This document shows positions 26,901 through 35,214 of a stretch of 64,000 nt of DNA, piece after piece. Position numbers and translations under genes: made by a program. Location: positions 62,001 through 126,000 of IMG/VR virus record IMGVR_UViG_3300031957_002411. The stretch is one strand, 5' to 3'. This DNA comes from a virus. Within the stretch, counting starts at the first letter, position 1, and every line of letters starts with the position of its first letter. The notes below the pieces were generated by a model. That model did no database searches, was not told where the DNA came from, and was given only the letters and a program-made list of their open reading frames with translations.

Positions 26901-29803
26901 GATCTTGCTCTAAATATATTATCTCTAGAGGAATCATCATCAGTATATAATTTAAGATAACGACTATCATTATCATTATAAGTTAGTAGTACGCTAAGTG
27001 GATAACTATACTTACTATACAATTTTGTATCAAAGACAGAGTTAATACTACCATCAGTGGCTCTAGCATATCCAGCAAGATATCCACCACTGTAACCAAG
27101 AGCAAATTCAAGTTCTTCTCCACTATCCCATTTGGATAACAGCACCCCAGAATCCCAAAGGTTGTAAGAGCTTCCACTAATACTTATGTCAGGAGAAAAT
27201 CTAACATAGGCCGAGAAACCTCCAGAAACTGGGATGCCGCTTCCAAAATTAATATTACCATCTACTCCAGATACTCTAATAGCTTTATTGAATGAATCAG
27301 AGATTCTACCTTTAAGTTCATGGTCTGATTGCACCCAATCAAGAGTTTTATATGATCGTTGCGAAGTATCAAAAATGCCACTACTGTTAAATCTAAGACC
27401 AATGTTTTCTACTATGCTGGCGTTTGCGTCAGAGTTAAAGAAACCACTAGCTGCCGCAGCAGCAAAAGCACCTATTGGGTTAGACAAAACAAAATTATCT
27501 TGAACGCGAGTGAAATCATAGAAGCCACTCATGAACGGAGTTTCTAGTTCTGGATTATAAAATCCATAGCCAAACTGAACTGGGTTGAATGGACCATTTA
27601 CAATCTCACCATCAACGCCTCTCCATCTTCTTGAATAATTTGTTTTAAGTGTTGATTCTTTATCTAATTCTTTATATCCATGAGGTATATTTTCTATCAA
27701 AGATGAATCTACAACTGTGATGTCTGAATTAATGTTTGTTGGAAAATCAGAAGAACCTGAAGGTAGAGCAAAGAACTCTGATCTGTGGAATGGCCTATTG
27801 TTATCTTGATGACCAACAACATGGAGAGGGAAAGCGTTGGAAGGCTTATAAGTAAATGATAAATATGCATGTGCAATTGCAGCGCCGCTGGGGAATGGGA
27901 ATATATCAAGATATAAATGTTCAAAGTAACTACTATCATTGTATGTAGTACTAGCACCTAGATCAACATCATCTTCATATATTTTTAGAGGTATTGTATA
28001 CTCTGCAAATTCTGTGCTATTTATAACAGGGCTTGTTGGAAGAGAATAATGATCACCACCTTCATTGTTAGTTCCAGATGTTGCGAAGTAACTAAACTTA
28101 TCAGAGAAAGTTTCTGTAGATATTCCAAGATCGTCAATCCCACCAAACCCAGACTCAACTGGCATTACACCAATGCCAGAAGGATGCTCACCAGAAGCAT
28201 TCTGTAGGAATCCACCTATCTTTGGAGTTATGTGGAAAAGTTTGTCATCGCTATATCCCACAACGTCTACAACAAAATCTCTAGTTCCAATTGCTTTTTT
28301 AGCTATTATCTTAAGTTCTATATCTTCTATTTGGAAGAAAGAATCTACTTCAGCAAAGTTTTTGCTTTGAGCTGTTTTCAACCCAAATCCAAACTGTCTG
28401 TCAAATTCACCATCTCTCAAGCCAAAGACAGAAGTTGGTGGTTCATGACCAAACTTTAATTTAAGTTTACCTGAGTCAGCAACGTCAGATGTCGATACTA
28501 ACTCAATAAATCTACCTTGATCGCTTGACCTTAAGGATTGAGTAATTTCATTCTCAACCTCATAATTAAATACATTACTATCATTCTTCCAAACTGAATT
28601 TTCACCAGATGGGTAAATAGTAGTATCATAATTGTAAGCTAATACTTGAGATGGTAATATCTCTCTTACTGAACGTAATCCTGTTTCTTGTGATTTTATG
28701 TATACTCCAAGATCGCCATTATCTATAATTCCAGACACACCTAAAGCACCACCGCTTGCCATGATTTCTATGGCTGCTATATTCAAAGTATCATGAACAT
28801 TTACGCCAGTTGGAATGCAGCTCTGGTCGTAGCCAATACTAAAGCCTTCAGTGAATGAGTCGTCATCTGGTCTGCATTGTACATCTATATCTAAATTTAA
28901 TGTATAACCATTACTCATATTGAGTATGGGATAATTAGCGTTAGATGTTAGCAACTTTGCATTATTAGTTTCAGCTTCAGATATATATGTTACATAATTT
29001 TTGTAATCACTATTGTCAGTATCAGCGTCACCTATGATATCAAAATCTTTATACTTAGTAATGAGATTGCCAGAGGGATCTTCTAATCTAAGATTTGAAA
29101 GTGTGTACTTTGGTGGCACATTAGAAGAAGATGAATTGAGTGGCGCTATAGCTCTAATAATTAAGAAGCTATCACGCATAGCAGGATATGGAGGATCTAC
29201 AAAACATTTGAATTTAAATGTTGTTTGTTCAGAAAGATCTCCACTTATAGCGATATTTTGGTTTTCATTTGCTACCAAGAAACTTTGTTTGAAATTGCCG
29301 GTAAATACACCTTCGTCAATATAATCTATTTTACTATCAGTATCTGTAATATCGGTGTGATTAAGAGTTTTAATAATAGTATTATTACCACTATCAAGAA
29401 TTAAATCACCACTGGGATATATCTTTTTAGTAGATATAAAATCATCTAAGCTTAATAGAGAACTATAATTACCTGCAAGTTTATCGACCGTGCCAGTTTT
29501 AATACTACCTGTACCAATAGTACGAGCTATAATGTTTCCTTCAATTAAATCAATAGTAGCATTAACAAATGCGTTTTTAGATGTATTGTCTGTTGGTTGT
29601 GCGCTTATTGATAGAGATGGCTTTTTTATACTTGATATGCTTTCAAATCTATGTATAAAACTATGAAAAGTTGTAGAACCTAATAAGGATGTTTCTGTAT
29701 TCAAATTTGTTAGCGCATTACCTTGAACAGATATCCCAGACAATAGCTTACTAGAGCCAGAAGGTCTACCTGTCATTTTAGCGCTGCAAAAAAAATCACT
29801 CAT
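17918..29803 (-). CDS. Giant virion protein with LamG-like domain, seven FG-GAP blades and a DxSxS insertion
   Basis: At 3961 residues this is the longest gene in the window. Residues 1-830 are beta-rich and unrecognised. Residues about 835-1000 resemble a laminin-G/concanavalin lectin domain. Residues 1338-1525 and the last 65 residues carry a repeated 'LYxSG/LFVxG' strand. Seven FG-GAP motifs of integrin-alpha beta-propellers, pattern FGxSV..D....VGAP, centre near residues 1726, 1841, 2159, 2289, 3501, 3628 and 3762. The insertion between motifs 2 and 3 contains a hydrophobic strand leading to D2004-x-S2006-x-S2008, the metal-site (MIDAS) signature of von Willebrand A domains. The insertion of about 1,100 extra residues between motifs 4 and 5 holds two Rossmann-like segments near residues 2400-2470 and 2870-2930. 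It lies two bases after the tape-measure gene, so a tail-tip adhesin is likely. Domain calls are by eye. Confidence 0.72.
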   Translation of the reverse strand: MSDFFCSAKMTGRPSGSSKLLSGISVQGNALTNLNTETSLLGSTTFHSFIHRFESISSIKKPSLSISAQPTDNTSKNAFVNATIDLIEGNIIARTIGTGSIKTGTVDKLAGNYSSLLSLDDFISTKKIYPSGDLILDSGNNTIIKTLNHTDITDTDSKIDYIDEGVFTGNFKQSFLVANENQNIAISGDLSEQTTFKFKCFVDPPYPAMRDSFLIIRAIAPLNSSSSNVPPKYTLSNLRLEDPSGNLITKYKDFDIIGDADTDNSDYKNYVTYISEAETNNAKLLTSNANYPILNMSNGYTLNLDIDVQCRPDDDSFTEGFSIGYDQSCIPTGVNVHDTLNIAAIEIMASGGALGVSGIIDNGDLGVYIKSQETGLRSVREILPSQVLAYNYDTTIYPSGENSVWKNDSNVFNYEVENEITQSLRSSDQGRFIELVSTSDVADSGKLKLKFGHEPPTSVFGLRDGEFDRQFGFGLKTAQSKNFAEVDSFFQIEDIELKIIAKKAIGTRDFVVDVVGYSDDKLFHITPKIGGFLQNASGEHPSGIGVMPVESGFGGIDDLGISTETFSDKFSYFATSGTNNEGGDHYSLPTSPVINSTEFAEYTIPLKIYEDDVDLGASTTYNDSSYFEHLYLDIFPFPSGAAIAHAYLSFTYKPSNAFPLHVVGHQDNNRPFHRSEFFALPSGSSDFPTNINSDITVVDSSLIENIPHGYKELDKESTLKTNYSRRWRGVDGEIVNGPFNPVQFGYGFYNPELETPFMSGFYDFTRVQDNFVLSNPIGAFAAAAASGFFNSDANASIVENIGLRFNSSGIFDTSQRSYKTLDWVQSDHELKGRISDSFNKAIRVSGVDGNINFGSGIPVSGGFSAYVRFSPDISISGSSYNLWDSGVLLSKWDSGEELEFALGYSGGYLAGYARATDGSINSVFDTKLYSKYSYPLSVLLTYNDNDSRYLKLYTDDDSSRDNIFRARSNTFVMQSGNSDIIAGHSYGSGIGINAFITDIGLGGFNASGANIVQGLIPSEQSRVMQQTSASGYFRTLKVPFDSGSLTYDKRQYNFWEYVNDETEKWHLGDFKICQFNHEFDRFTTRVGKDFVIFNLSHDGSGYTQRTDTALPSGSINVSGLAYHSQIENDMLRFNLSVPRDDNSDRFYAVTPRISKSLPRGYDFTQRGLVVDTIMEHDIDNNVTWSDGTTGPKLIVSLYAPQYNDTSELERSNYGLVNRKAHYLEQSGCWQKLSSTFTYEDFIDNSEPWADFNSDVIDREKTEAYYNFDLDEMFVQYDLAYPSGTSFRSNLKLHAVNLRAEEALASGIIIPESGFTFYVDGRTIRNQAIEFFVNSHVIDSGNFNLYTSGEAVPVASGSANLYTSGTNIVSLDPINGSIPPLTLVTSTIEGSITFDPSLNSFGSIGELFGHEPHIQTHNPAISLFVGGKIELDARSEMNLFVTTDITPLPPSGSIGLFSFSDGVIETDQQQSLFVHGTIPDPTTDTQLMNLYTENTVQPVQDTNIDQMPLFVIGSRVVPSGVSNLNLVTMSYAFLANTDNASNFINWTNENVGTGILANETDYSYLEANDEIRGVDLTAFGSCDFNFERATETPITIHGETFGDDCVEAGIFRPKRLYTNLATSGFKTDVGYSGHFYGIRKYTGLVPDSPYEMTIFGKSGGTDRKSVPASMSIEYGFNDEVNFSGIKLIADGISGASGVVSTPEASGRDYSDEYGASVKAKGNYLLVGAPYREVHDFTGSYSLGEAGSVFVYKRNPAPTGFDWSEQDDKSGFSLVTELAYPEGMRRDSKTRSVITRLNEGTANQRDLPFAAIQTNWTLNQEGRNLGYSLDMSSSGNSPIIVAGAPNGKWSRRFDDPVPDSLQVALFVFTSPFVQERTFRGPGGHPITQTWRDVLSVIEEHDLLYKFYCDPAVKIDPKIIVVEPVLDDANADPNEFIDPEADGTVFKFEINNHKRTDNNQTGGWQATDDKMLEQLKQIFHGAESGVFKYDATKPNNNIPVIVSAIIDDSFSMGAGKLGASFDRFKDWYAEYSLASGVTDIGGTPRSGATTEFTNRELGGERWIDLSNELLRQTLDLDRMKNSRDFELFANFIGNFDVDAATFNVAPPSGGVVVVFEEENNDGVSGWNIIDEIYSPTTLNNNTVDRFGHAVAISDDANVIAIGSPYINEAVQIWQKNYVDPRPYVGSWLSDVGSNDNPTGYLRTMLRRWQSLQSEAGSNSVADNAVYDELTPSGKLQLRRDNNIHCYDLIKEYKYSEIKPGGEWSWLFNKFAPTPRLGYSVAVNEDGSIVAAGAPTDSVLHDDIGTGDPLRLIDLWWRPQTNYNHVTHIKSQWYNSVNAGSVTVFESRRYYPHNNKAVEFTLFGNKHRSVNIESQGANLFDHMSQIFASNSKTFTRLPESEVDIPNDAGLAFIITPEIDALSDEVLDNIQDWLGLGDRHLVLVADDPRFEGNGIYAEGTAIINKILQRLDSRMTIVPARNSFESMIGSNRLDDQEFNENEPNVIPSFVPRNTTSTYVLSTDLYASGVGDIKLNYPGIYEAYTCEERKNILGIPEIGDFPSYADLNSRCNMIPQHGGDLRAEWNDFCEDPRGLGVIIYPVNLAFAFGTVNELDYGCCLGEGDCPVFPTLINYEPIPLMVASEHVSFEKVTPATPDEIIIEDIMGTEIISEDVFGDDPFEEAAFYWSADSNNYKRINLNIQPTSSPSKFITTPDQSFNKTNILRGESNPEKEQKRSSVNIQPLVITAKEKYAESSSEVILIGTTETELRSFIFSGRDDRHVLFYDNLLYEVGSETERLKDFAFIADWTGTDSFFEAREESILDALLEASIPSDGKLDTITTFKFYVDNDHYQAAWIANPTLLDDNGDPISDTVFNREMGFIKEWLSTNNKKLYITLGRSSSNESSVSIDRIRAVEKIANSLGINIKPLLLEARGKYADVTDFRLPNGVTLQGSTTPSTEMFAYSDLKGSIELKNAYGRISNNTIAEIRDIPLGSLVCVDIRSGGTALLSSQSRNSNDIHNITDDFIEIIDVPYLKTGVASVTFPVLAGSGYRVFVDTISANFNEKLQTNFLISNCDRRYGAQASGSNVEIKDVIHIPGNPQHNEFRTVANDFIGARIHKTRSEQQKYDINAFTPRQREFQFDGSVNHESINIYIPSGDGTTAIDVNEITIYMDANKINYTLEQAQSLSFNPSTTRIVGISGALLPSDVKLTPVPVKVGEREIIIPGTPEVVTTVTESRPVSTNSMKYCPSTECSGIFIERNPDGLIDDGPVVAAQEVYHQRPFDVGVDKSRITVLTDASLIQGSRIANENGVIHDTVADFLNSLYPDTVFPDENQGNSYNVISRIKAPVQSSPQKLFNSTGNSGLMIRFAGDGTTPTSGLQMNNFMDDVDPAAERNGNVITILDIDIGESPLYILPTDLPPRPEQVPALKKAQIASFDQEQYIYGGTAKFSGIIDGTMYADAFYGQMPQLLKDKGYDYLDFDKLPSGYPGDLFGYSVAIRDNKLVVGSPFAAFSSETPTTWTAVSGNTPRYEAISGTITSYGGGAGSAFLYERGTRTLSDYGVVGGSSKSWNVVRKFRPTSINVGQDIFDVELASGSLHLGNHAYTSGELDHLTRVTDQFGYSVDFRDDVLAVGAPGHDFPNFEEMIFSRGGEASGAFNHKAFSASIDIPERNIYDMGESGVRHEYALGGSGVTAVLNNGAVFVYEDAVSDWDSRTKDWQLVQKLVPQGYNSRLQKTVSASGSENDYFGKALSVSRDKTSDSDYIFAVGSPHHKFATSGNHTTFTMGLDAGAAYVSDGILRVPDQTTANTGIFLQARIYSDSGIDRSQTSNVSDFIYLEVHNSGGLNTEHETSGVLYTNNEGEIFLEVSGQDPSQRGFVVHRPFIKEITGQRFRGVPIDNRNFTLYTSGRPPVASGSMNLFAEVAEGRVLSSGLGLYASNIPDMVSGVFSGSGFNLYSSGVTTTPSP

Positions 29804-29805
29804 TT

Positions 29806-32800
29806 TTATACTACCATACCGTCCCGTGTTAGTGATCCATCAGGACCAACGCTGTATTCACCAATAGCGTCTGAAACGTATTGCATAATATCGTTCTTAA
29901 GATTAGCAGTTAGATTATTTATAAATGAAGTGCCAGTTAGATTGACATTAATATTAGTTGTATCTAGTTTAATTTGGAATTGTGTATTTTGTAGGTTAGA
30001 AATATTATTAGCAAGTTGTGTGTTAAAATCTCTAAGTGAAGCGCTGAATGAATTTAGGACTTCTGGGCTTACGCCCATTCCACCACCTCCACCAGCTACT
30101 GGATTTTTACTGCCCTCATGTAGATATTGAACTTGTCCTCCTCTAGACATACCCTTGGCTGTGCTTCCTCCGCTATTCATAGATTGTAATATTGAAAGGT
30201 TATTACCACGTTGCACAGCAGATCTACGAACAACAAACTCGCCCGGAGTCAACATGGCAGGAACAGTATCAGTACCCTTTGGTACAAACATTCCTTTGCT
30301 AGCATAAACCATTCCACCTTTTGCAAAACCTGCTGCTGCTAATCTTTCTTTAACAGCTTCTAATTGTGTTTCAGCTGCTTGCATTTGAAGGTTGGCAGCA
30401 TCAAGCATCCTTGCCGCAGAATCAGCTTCAAGTTGAGCTGTTTCTGGTAGAGTTTGAGCTAATGCAATAATTTCTTGATTTATTGCATTTTCTTCGTCTG
30501 TTGTTCCAGCTATGACTCCAGCTTGATCAGCCATTCCAAAGCGAGATAAAGCACCAGCAGCAGCATTTTCAAGCACTCCACCACTACCGCCGATCTGTTG
30601 ACCAAATACAGTCTGTACTCCAGCATTCTGCATGTTTTGTAAGTTTTGCACAGCGCCACCCATGCCAGCCATTCCGAAAGATGACATCAAATTTTGATCA
30701 CCAAGGGCAGCTGCGGCAGTAGCTCCTTGAGTTGCACGACTCTTAAAGAATTCTTCAAAATCACCAGATATTAAAGATTCTAGACCTTTCTTTTCTTCAG
30801 CATTTCTAGCTTTAATTAATTCAAGTTCTCTCTGTTTTTCACTAATAAGTGCGCGGGTAAGATCAGCCTGTTCTTTTATAGCTGCGTTGAGACGATCTTG
30901 TTCGCCTTGCATCGCAGTGCCTTCCATTCTACCAATATCACCACCGCCAGCAACATTAAGTCTTGTTCCTTGTATTCTATTTGCTCTTGCTGTAATTTCA
31001 TTATTTCTTTGACGTATTTCACCGGCACTACCAGTTCTCAACTGAGTTAAACCAAGGTTGGAAGTACGGGCATTAGATTGTGCTATCAAACTTTGTTGAC
31101 GCTGTTGTGAGGTTACAGCTGGCCCACCAGCTTTAGCAATAATTTCAGCAGCTTCCAATTGTACCGCAATAACCTTAGCATTAGCATCAGCTAACTGATT
31201 CTCCAAAGCAATTCTCTTCTTGAGAATGCTAGCCATCTTTTGTTCAATTTCAGCAGATTTTTTTATAGCCTCTTGAAATTCTTTTAAAGACTCTTCTCCA
31301 AATTGATCAACAAGTTTCTGTAAAACACTGAAATCACCCCTATTCAATGCGTCTATATCACCTTGCTCTAGGTCAGCAGTAGATATCAAGGATTTTAGAT
31401 TGTCAATCTGTGTATCAGACATTATACCTTGCATCTGCTGTCCTATTTGATCAGCAAAGGCTTGTTTTAATTCTTGTGGATTCAGAGGGCCGTCTTTTGC
31501 AGGATCAAAACTTTTCTTTAAGTTTTCAATCACACTCGGAACTGCTGCTTGTGCTGCGTTAATTCCTGTAGTAGATTCTTTAAACTTATCAATTTGATCA
31601 GCACTAGCTCCAAGATTTTCTAAGGCTCTAGCACCTGTCTGGACAGCGCCAGCAAAAACGGCAGGGTCTAAGGCTGCACCCGCAGCAGTTAGACCAGCTT
31701 GTAAAGTACCCAAAGCATTCTCAATACTACTATTATCACCTAAATCTTCAAAATTACCTAAATTGTTTAGTGCGACGATAGAAGCGTCAGCAGCGGCATT
31801 TACATTTGTAAGTCCAAGATTTAATAATTCAAATTGTTTTCTAGCTCTTTCTACATCTTTTTGTATACTATCAAAAATATCTTCTAAACTAACGCCAGCT
31901 CTATCAAACGCTGCACGTAATGCTGGATCTAAACTAGCAAAAAATCCTTGAAAGTCACCACCAGAAGCTGCCATAGCTCTTGCTTGAGCTTGAACAGCAG
32001 GCATTGCTATCTTAGTTACATCTTGATCTCTAGCTTCTTGAGCTTTTCTCTCTTCTCTTCTGACTGTGGCGGTGGTTTTTTCCATTCCAAGCATCTGTCT
32101 TATTTGACCCGGAACACCACCAAGAAAACCAAACATAGAGTCACCACCACTTGAACTTCTCTCTGATGCCGTTACTGCCTCTTTTCCTCTTCTATTAGCT
32201 TCACTAGCAGATTCAGCAGCTGCGATGGCTGGTTCCAAAAATTCTGCTATAGAAATATTACCTTTGGTATATTCTTGGGCTGCTTTAGCTGCGTCTTCAT
32301 GAGCCTGAGCTAGTGCTTTTGCAGTAGCAGCTGCCTGTGCCTGAGCAGCAGCTTGAGTTTTAGCAACTTCAATACTAGGCTTTAAGACTTGAGCTATCAA
32401 TAATCCAAAAGCAGCGCCTATAGCAGCGCCAATTGGACCACCAAGTAAAAAGCCAAGAACAGCGCCGCCGCCTGCACCAGCTGCCTGAATACCCACTGAA
32501 TCAAATCCAGCACCCTCCACAGCGGCTCGCTCTGCCGCTGCAACATTACCGTCTTCTATGGCATATGTTAGCCTTTCAGTGACTCCATTTAATTTTTTCA
32601 ATAATCCAACAAAAAGATACATACCAGCGGCAGCAATCGCTGCTGCGCCAAATGCTTGTGTAACACTGCCAACAGCTGCACCAAGCTTTCCAAACTTGTC
32701 GCCTAATACGGTAAAACCTTGTCCCTGCTTCAATGGACCCATTCTTTCCTGAATGCCAGCCATTTTTCCGAATTTAGATGTGCCTAATCTATCACCAAAA

Positions 32801-35181
32801 TTTATACCCATTTGTTGACCGATATTAGTAAATGCCGATTTGCCTTCTCCCCCAAACAAGGCAAACATGCTGGAAACATTTGCTGCCTTAGCAAGTTCAG
32901 TAAGTCCTGTAGCAGCTGCTGTAATTGTAGTTCCAAATTCTAGAATCGAACTAGTATTTCTCATGAAAGCGCTGGTATTCTCATCAATAACTGGCATCAA
33001 AGCTTGTATAGAACCCAAAGCTAGAGTAAGACCTAAAGCACCGCTGATTCCTCCTTCTGCTTCACCACCATTCTTAAATCTTTGTACCTTACCGCCTGTA
33101 GCATATCTATTGATTTTTTTAAGATTACCATAACCAAAAGCTTCAGCAGATTTTCTATTTACAACAAATTCACCGGGAGTAAGAAGTGCTGGAACTGTGT
33201 CCGTACCAGCGCCACTAATGCCTCCACCTTTATTTCTTCTTGCGTATCTACCAGTAACGTTTGAGGGGCTAAGAGGAGATTTACCATGATCAATTAGATA
33301 TCTACCAAAACCCCCAGATGTACCAGTAATTTGATCTAACAACATCTCTTCTGTTGTTTTGTTAGATGTAAGATATTGCTTATACTGATACGTACCCCTA
33401 TTAGCAGCGTTACGAGCTGTTTTAGACGATGTTACTAGCGTGCTAGAAGGAATCTTAACTCCTCTACCAGCACCAGAACCTTTAGCCTTGGGAAATTCTT
33501 GTTCAGGGTTCAATGACTGTAATGCTGATAGTCTGGACTCAGCTACCCGACTAGGCTTTCCTTTGGTTTCATAAGCGTCATAACCTGCGGGTCTAAATGT
33601 TGCTCTGAATTTTTTCCCAGTAGGCGCGACCATTGCGCTAAACGTATCTCCATCATCCATTTTTATGCTTCGTTTATCTAGGCTAGCTAATTCTGCCATG
33701 CCGCCTGCTTTATATTTATTAATACTAGATAAATTTTTAGCACCAAAAGCTTGTACAGCGCTTTTACGAATTACAAACTCTCCCGGCGTAAGCATAGCTG
33801 GCACAGTATCAGAGTTTCCAGTACCGGGAACTGTACCTCCTCTATTCATACCTAAAGCTCCCTTAATACCACCAAATGCGCCTCCAAGACCCTTAGCGAT
33901 CTTAATAGTAGCGAAAGCTGCGATAAGTGGAATTAATGGCTTGATAGCATCAGCGACTTTCAAAAATGCACTAGCAATGTTTAAAGCAGAATTAGCTATA
34001 AATTGAAAGCTTTTAGTTCCAGTTATTTCTCTTATTAGAGCAACAAATTCTTCTTTAGTTCTAGAAATTCTTACAGCTAAAGATAGTTGCGCAGTGGCAG
34101 CATCGTTAGCCAATGAATCAGATCCAGCAATAGCAACATTCAAAGCGTCTTGCGCTGTAGAAAACTGTTGAATTAATGGAATGACTTTACCAATTTGTCT
34201 AAACCCACCAAGTTCTTCAGCAATTTTTATAAAACTTAAATCACCAGCCTCAAGCCCAGAAAGAGCTTGACTTAATCTTTTAATAGCTTCAAAAGGTCCA
34301 ACAAATTTACCATCTAAATCAGTAAGTTCAACACCAAATTGTTTTAAAAATTCTATAGTTTTTGGTCTTTGTATTCTCGTAAAGATAGTACGTAAACCAG
34401 TAGCAATACTTTCTGCTGACTCTCGGGTTGTAGCCCTAACACTAGTGAACAGCGCTATAAGTTCATTTAAATCACCACCAGCAGCTTTAAACACACCTCC
34501 AGTACGACGAATAACAGCAATCAAGTCACCTGCTTCAACAGCGAACTGACCAGCAACAGCATTTATAGCACCAAGCTGCGCTTCTAACGCTGCTGCTCCT
34601 TGCTTAAACTGATTGAAGATAGCAATAGCACCTTCAGCAGTTTGAGCAATATCGTCAAACGTAGGAGCTAAAGTGGTACGAGCTAAAGAATCTAAAGCAA
34701 CTTTTGTTTCTCTTGCGTCAAGACCTGCCTGAGAAAGAATTCTAGATACATTAATTAAAGAAGTCGAAGATGCACCAAAAGCAGTGGAAAGACGAGTGAT
34801 CTCACTTGTCAGACCCCTTAGCTCAGTAACAGTCTTTCCAGTAACCTGTACAACTTTAATTAATTCTCTTTCAAAATCAATTGCTTCTTTTATAGCGTTA
34901 CTAAGAGTACTAGTAAATAACGTGACAGCGCGAGTGGCAATAGCTAATCCAGCATACCTTCTTATGGAGGTCTGCAATGTTTTGCCAAGACCACTAGCAG
35001 CTTGAGATGCTTGATTAGTGGCCTTAGTTATATTTTGGATTTGTTTCTGTGTTTGACTGCCACCCTGAACGTTTACATTAACATTCACACCTTTAAGTTG
35101 TTGTTGTATTTGATTAACAACTTGTCTGGCGTTTTTTGGCGCTTGTAGTTGTACTTGTGCAGTTAATACAAATTTAGACAT
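29806..35181 (-). CDS. Tail tape measure protein with a nuclease-like insertion
   Basis: This 1791-residue protein has the features of a tape measure: a Gln/Asn-rich amphipathic N-terminus, a conserved core (RELIKVVQVTGKTVTELRGL, residues 100-400) typical of TP901-type tape measures, Ala-rich coiled coils, and hydrophobic stretches near residues 835 and 925 that could enter the host membrane. Three copies of a 'DTVPAxLTPGEFVxxxSA' module occur near residues 455, 660 and 1640. Between the first two, residues 505-632 read DGDTF, then RPAGYDAYETKGK, then GFGRYLIDHG, a pattern matching staphylococcal nuclease (DGDT, R-x-x-G-x-D-x-x-E, YGR-x-L) though degenerate. Tape measures set tail length and are ejected with DNA. 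It follows two tail-chaperone-position genes. Function is firm; the nuclease likeness is tentative. Confidence 0.93.
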   Translation of the reverse strand: MSKFVLTAQVQLQAPKNARQVVNQIQQQLKGVNVNVNVQGGSQTQKQIQNITKATNQASQAASGLGKTLQTSIRRYAGLAIATRAVTLFTSTLSNAIKEAIDFERELIKVVQVTGKTVTELRGLTSEITRLSTAFGASSTSLINVSRILSQAGLDARETKVALDSLARTTLAPTFDDIAQTAEGAIAIFNQFKQGAAALEAQLGAINAVAGQFAVEAGDLIAVIRRTGGVFKAAGGDLNELIALFTSVRATTRESAESIATGLRTIFTRIQRPKTIEFLKQFGVELTDLDGKFVGPFEAIKRLSQALSGLEAGDLSFIKIAEELGGFRQIGKVIPLIQQFSTAQDALNVAIAGSDSLANDAATAQLSLAVRISRTKEEFVALIREITGTKSFQFIANSALNIASAFLKVADAIKPLIPLIAAFATIKIAKGLGGAFGGIKGALGMNRGGTVPGTGNSDTVPAMLTPGEFVIRKSAVQAFGAKNLSSINKYKAGGMAELASLDKRSIKMDDGDTFSAMVAPTGKKFRATFRPAGYDAYETKGKPSRVAESRLSALQSLNPEQEFPKAKGSGAGRGVKIPSSTLVTSSKTARNAANRGTYQYKQYLTSNKTTEEMLLDQITGTSGGFGRYLIDHGKSPLSPSNVTGRYARRNKGGGISGAGTDTVPALLTPGEFVVNRKSAEAFGYGNLKKINRYATGGKVQRFKNGGEAEGGISGALGLTLALGSIQALMPVIDENTSAFMRNTSSILEFGTTITAAATGLTELAKAANVSSMFALFGGEGKSAFTNIGQQMGINFGDRLGTSKFGKMAGIQERMGPLKQGQGFTVLGDKFGKLGAAVGSVTQAFGAAAIAAAGMYLFVGLLKKLNGVTERLTYAIEDGNVAAAERAAVEGAGFDSVGIQAAGAGGGAVLGFLLGGPIGAAIGAAFGLLIAQVLKPSIEVAKTQAAAQAQAAATAKALAQAHEDAAKAAQEYTKGNISIAEFLEPAIAAAESASEANRRGKEAVTASERSSSGGDSMFGFLGGVPGQIRQMLGMEKTTATVRREERKAQEARDQDVTKIAMPAVQAQARAMAASGGDFQGFFASLDPALRAAFDRAGVSLEDIFDSIQKDVERARKQFELLNLGLTNVNAAADASIVALNNLGNFEDLGDNSSIENALGTLQAGLTAAGAALDPAVFAGAVQTGARALENLGASADQIDKFKESTTGINAAQAAVPSVIENLKKSFDPAKDGPLNPQELKQAFADQIGQQMQGIMSDTQIDNLKSLISTADLEQGDIDALNRGDFSVLQKLVDQFGEESLKEFQEAIKKSAEIEQKMASILKKRIALENQLADANAKVIAVQLEAAEIIAKAGGPAVTSQQRQQSLIAQSNARTSNLGLTQLRTGSAGEIRQRNNEITARANRIQGTRLNVAGGGDIGRMEGTAMQGEQDRLNAAIKEQADLTRALISEKQRELELIKARNAEEKKGLESLISGDFEEFFKSRATQGATAAAALGDQNLMSSFGMAGMGGAVQNLQNMQNAGVQTVFGQQIGGSGGVLENAAAGALSRFGMADQAGVIAGTTDEENAINQEIIALAQTLPETAQLEADSAARMLDAANLQMQAAETQLEAVKERLAAAGFAKGGMVYASKGMFVPKGTDTVPAMLTPGEFVVRRSAVQRGNNLSILQSMNSGGSTAKGMSRGGQVQYLHEGSKNPVAGGGGGMGVSPEVLNSFSASLRDFNTQLANNISNLQNTQFQIKLDTTNINVNLTGTSFINNLTANLKNDIMQYVSDAIGEYSVGPDGSLTRDGMVV

Positions 35182-35214
35182 ATTATCTCTCTATTTCTGC
35201 ACACTGTCCAAATA

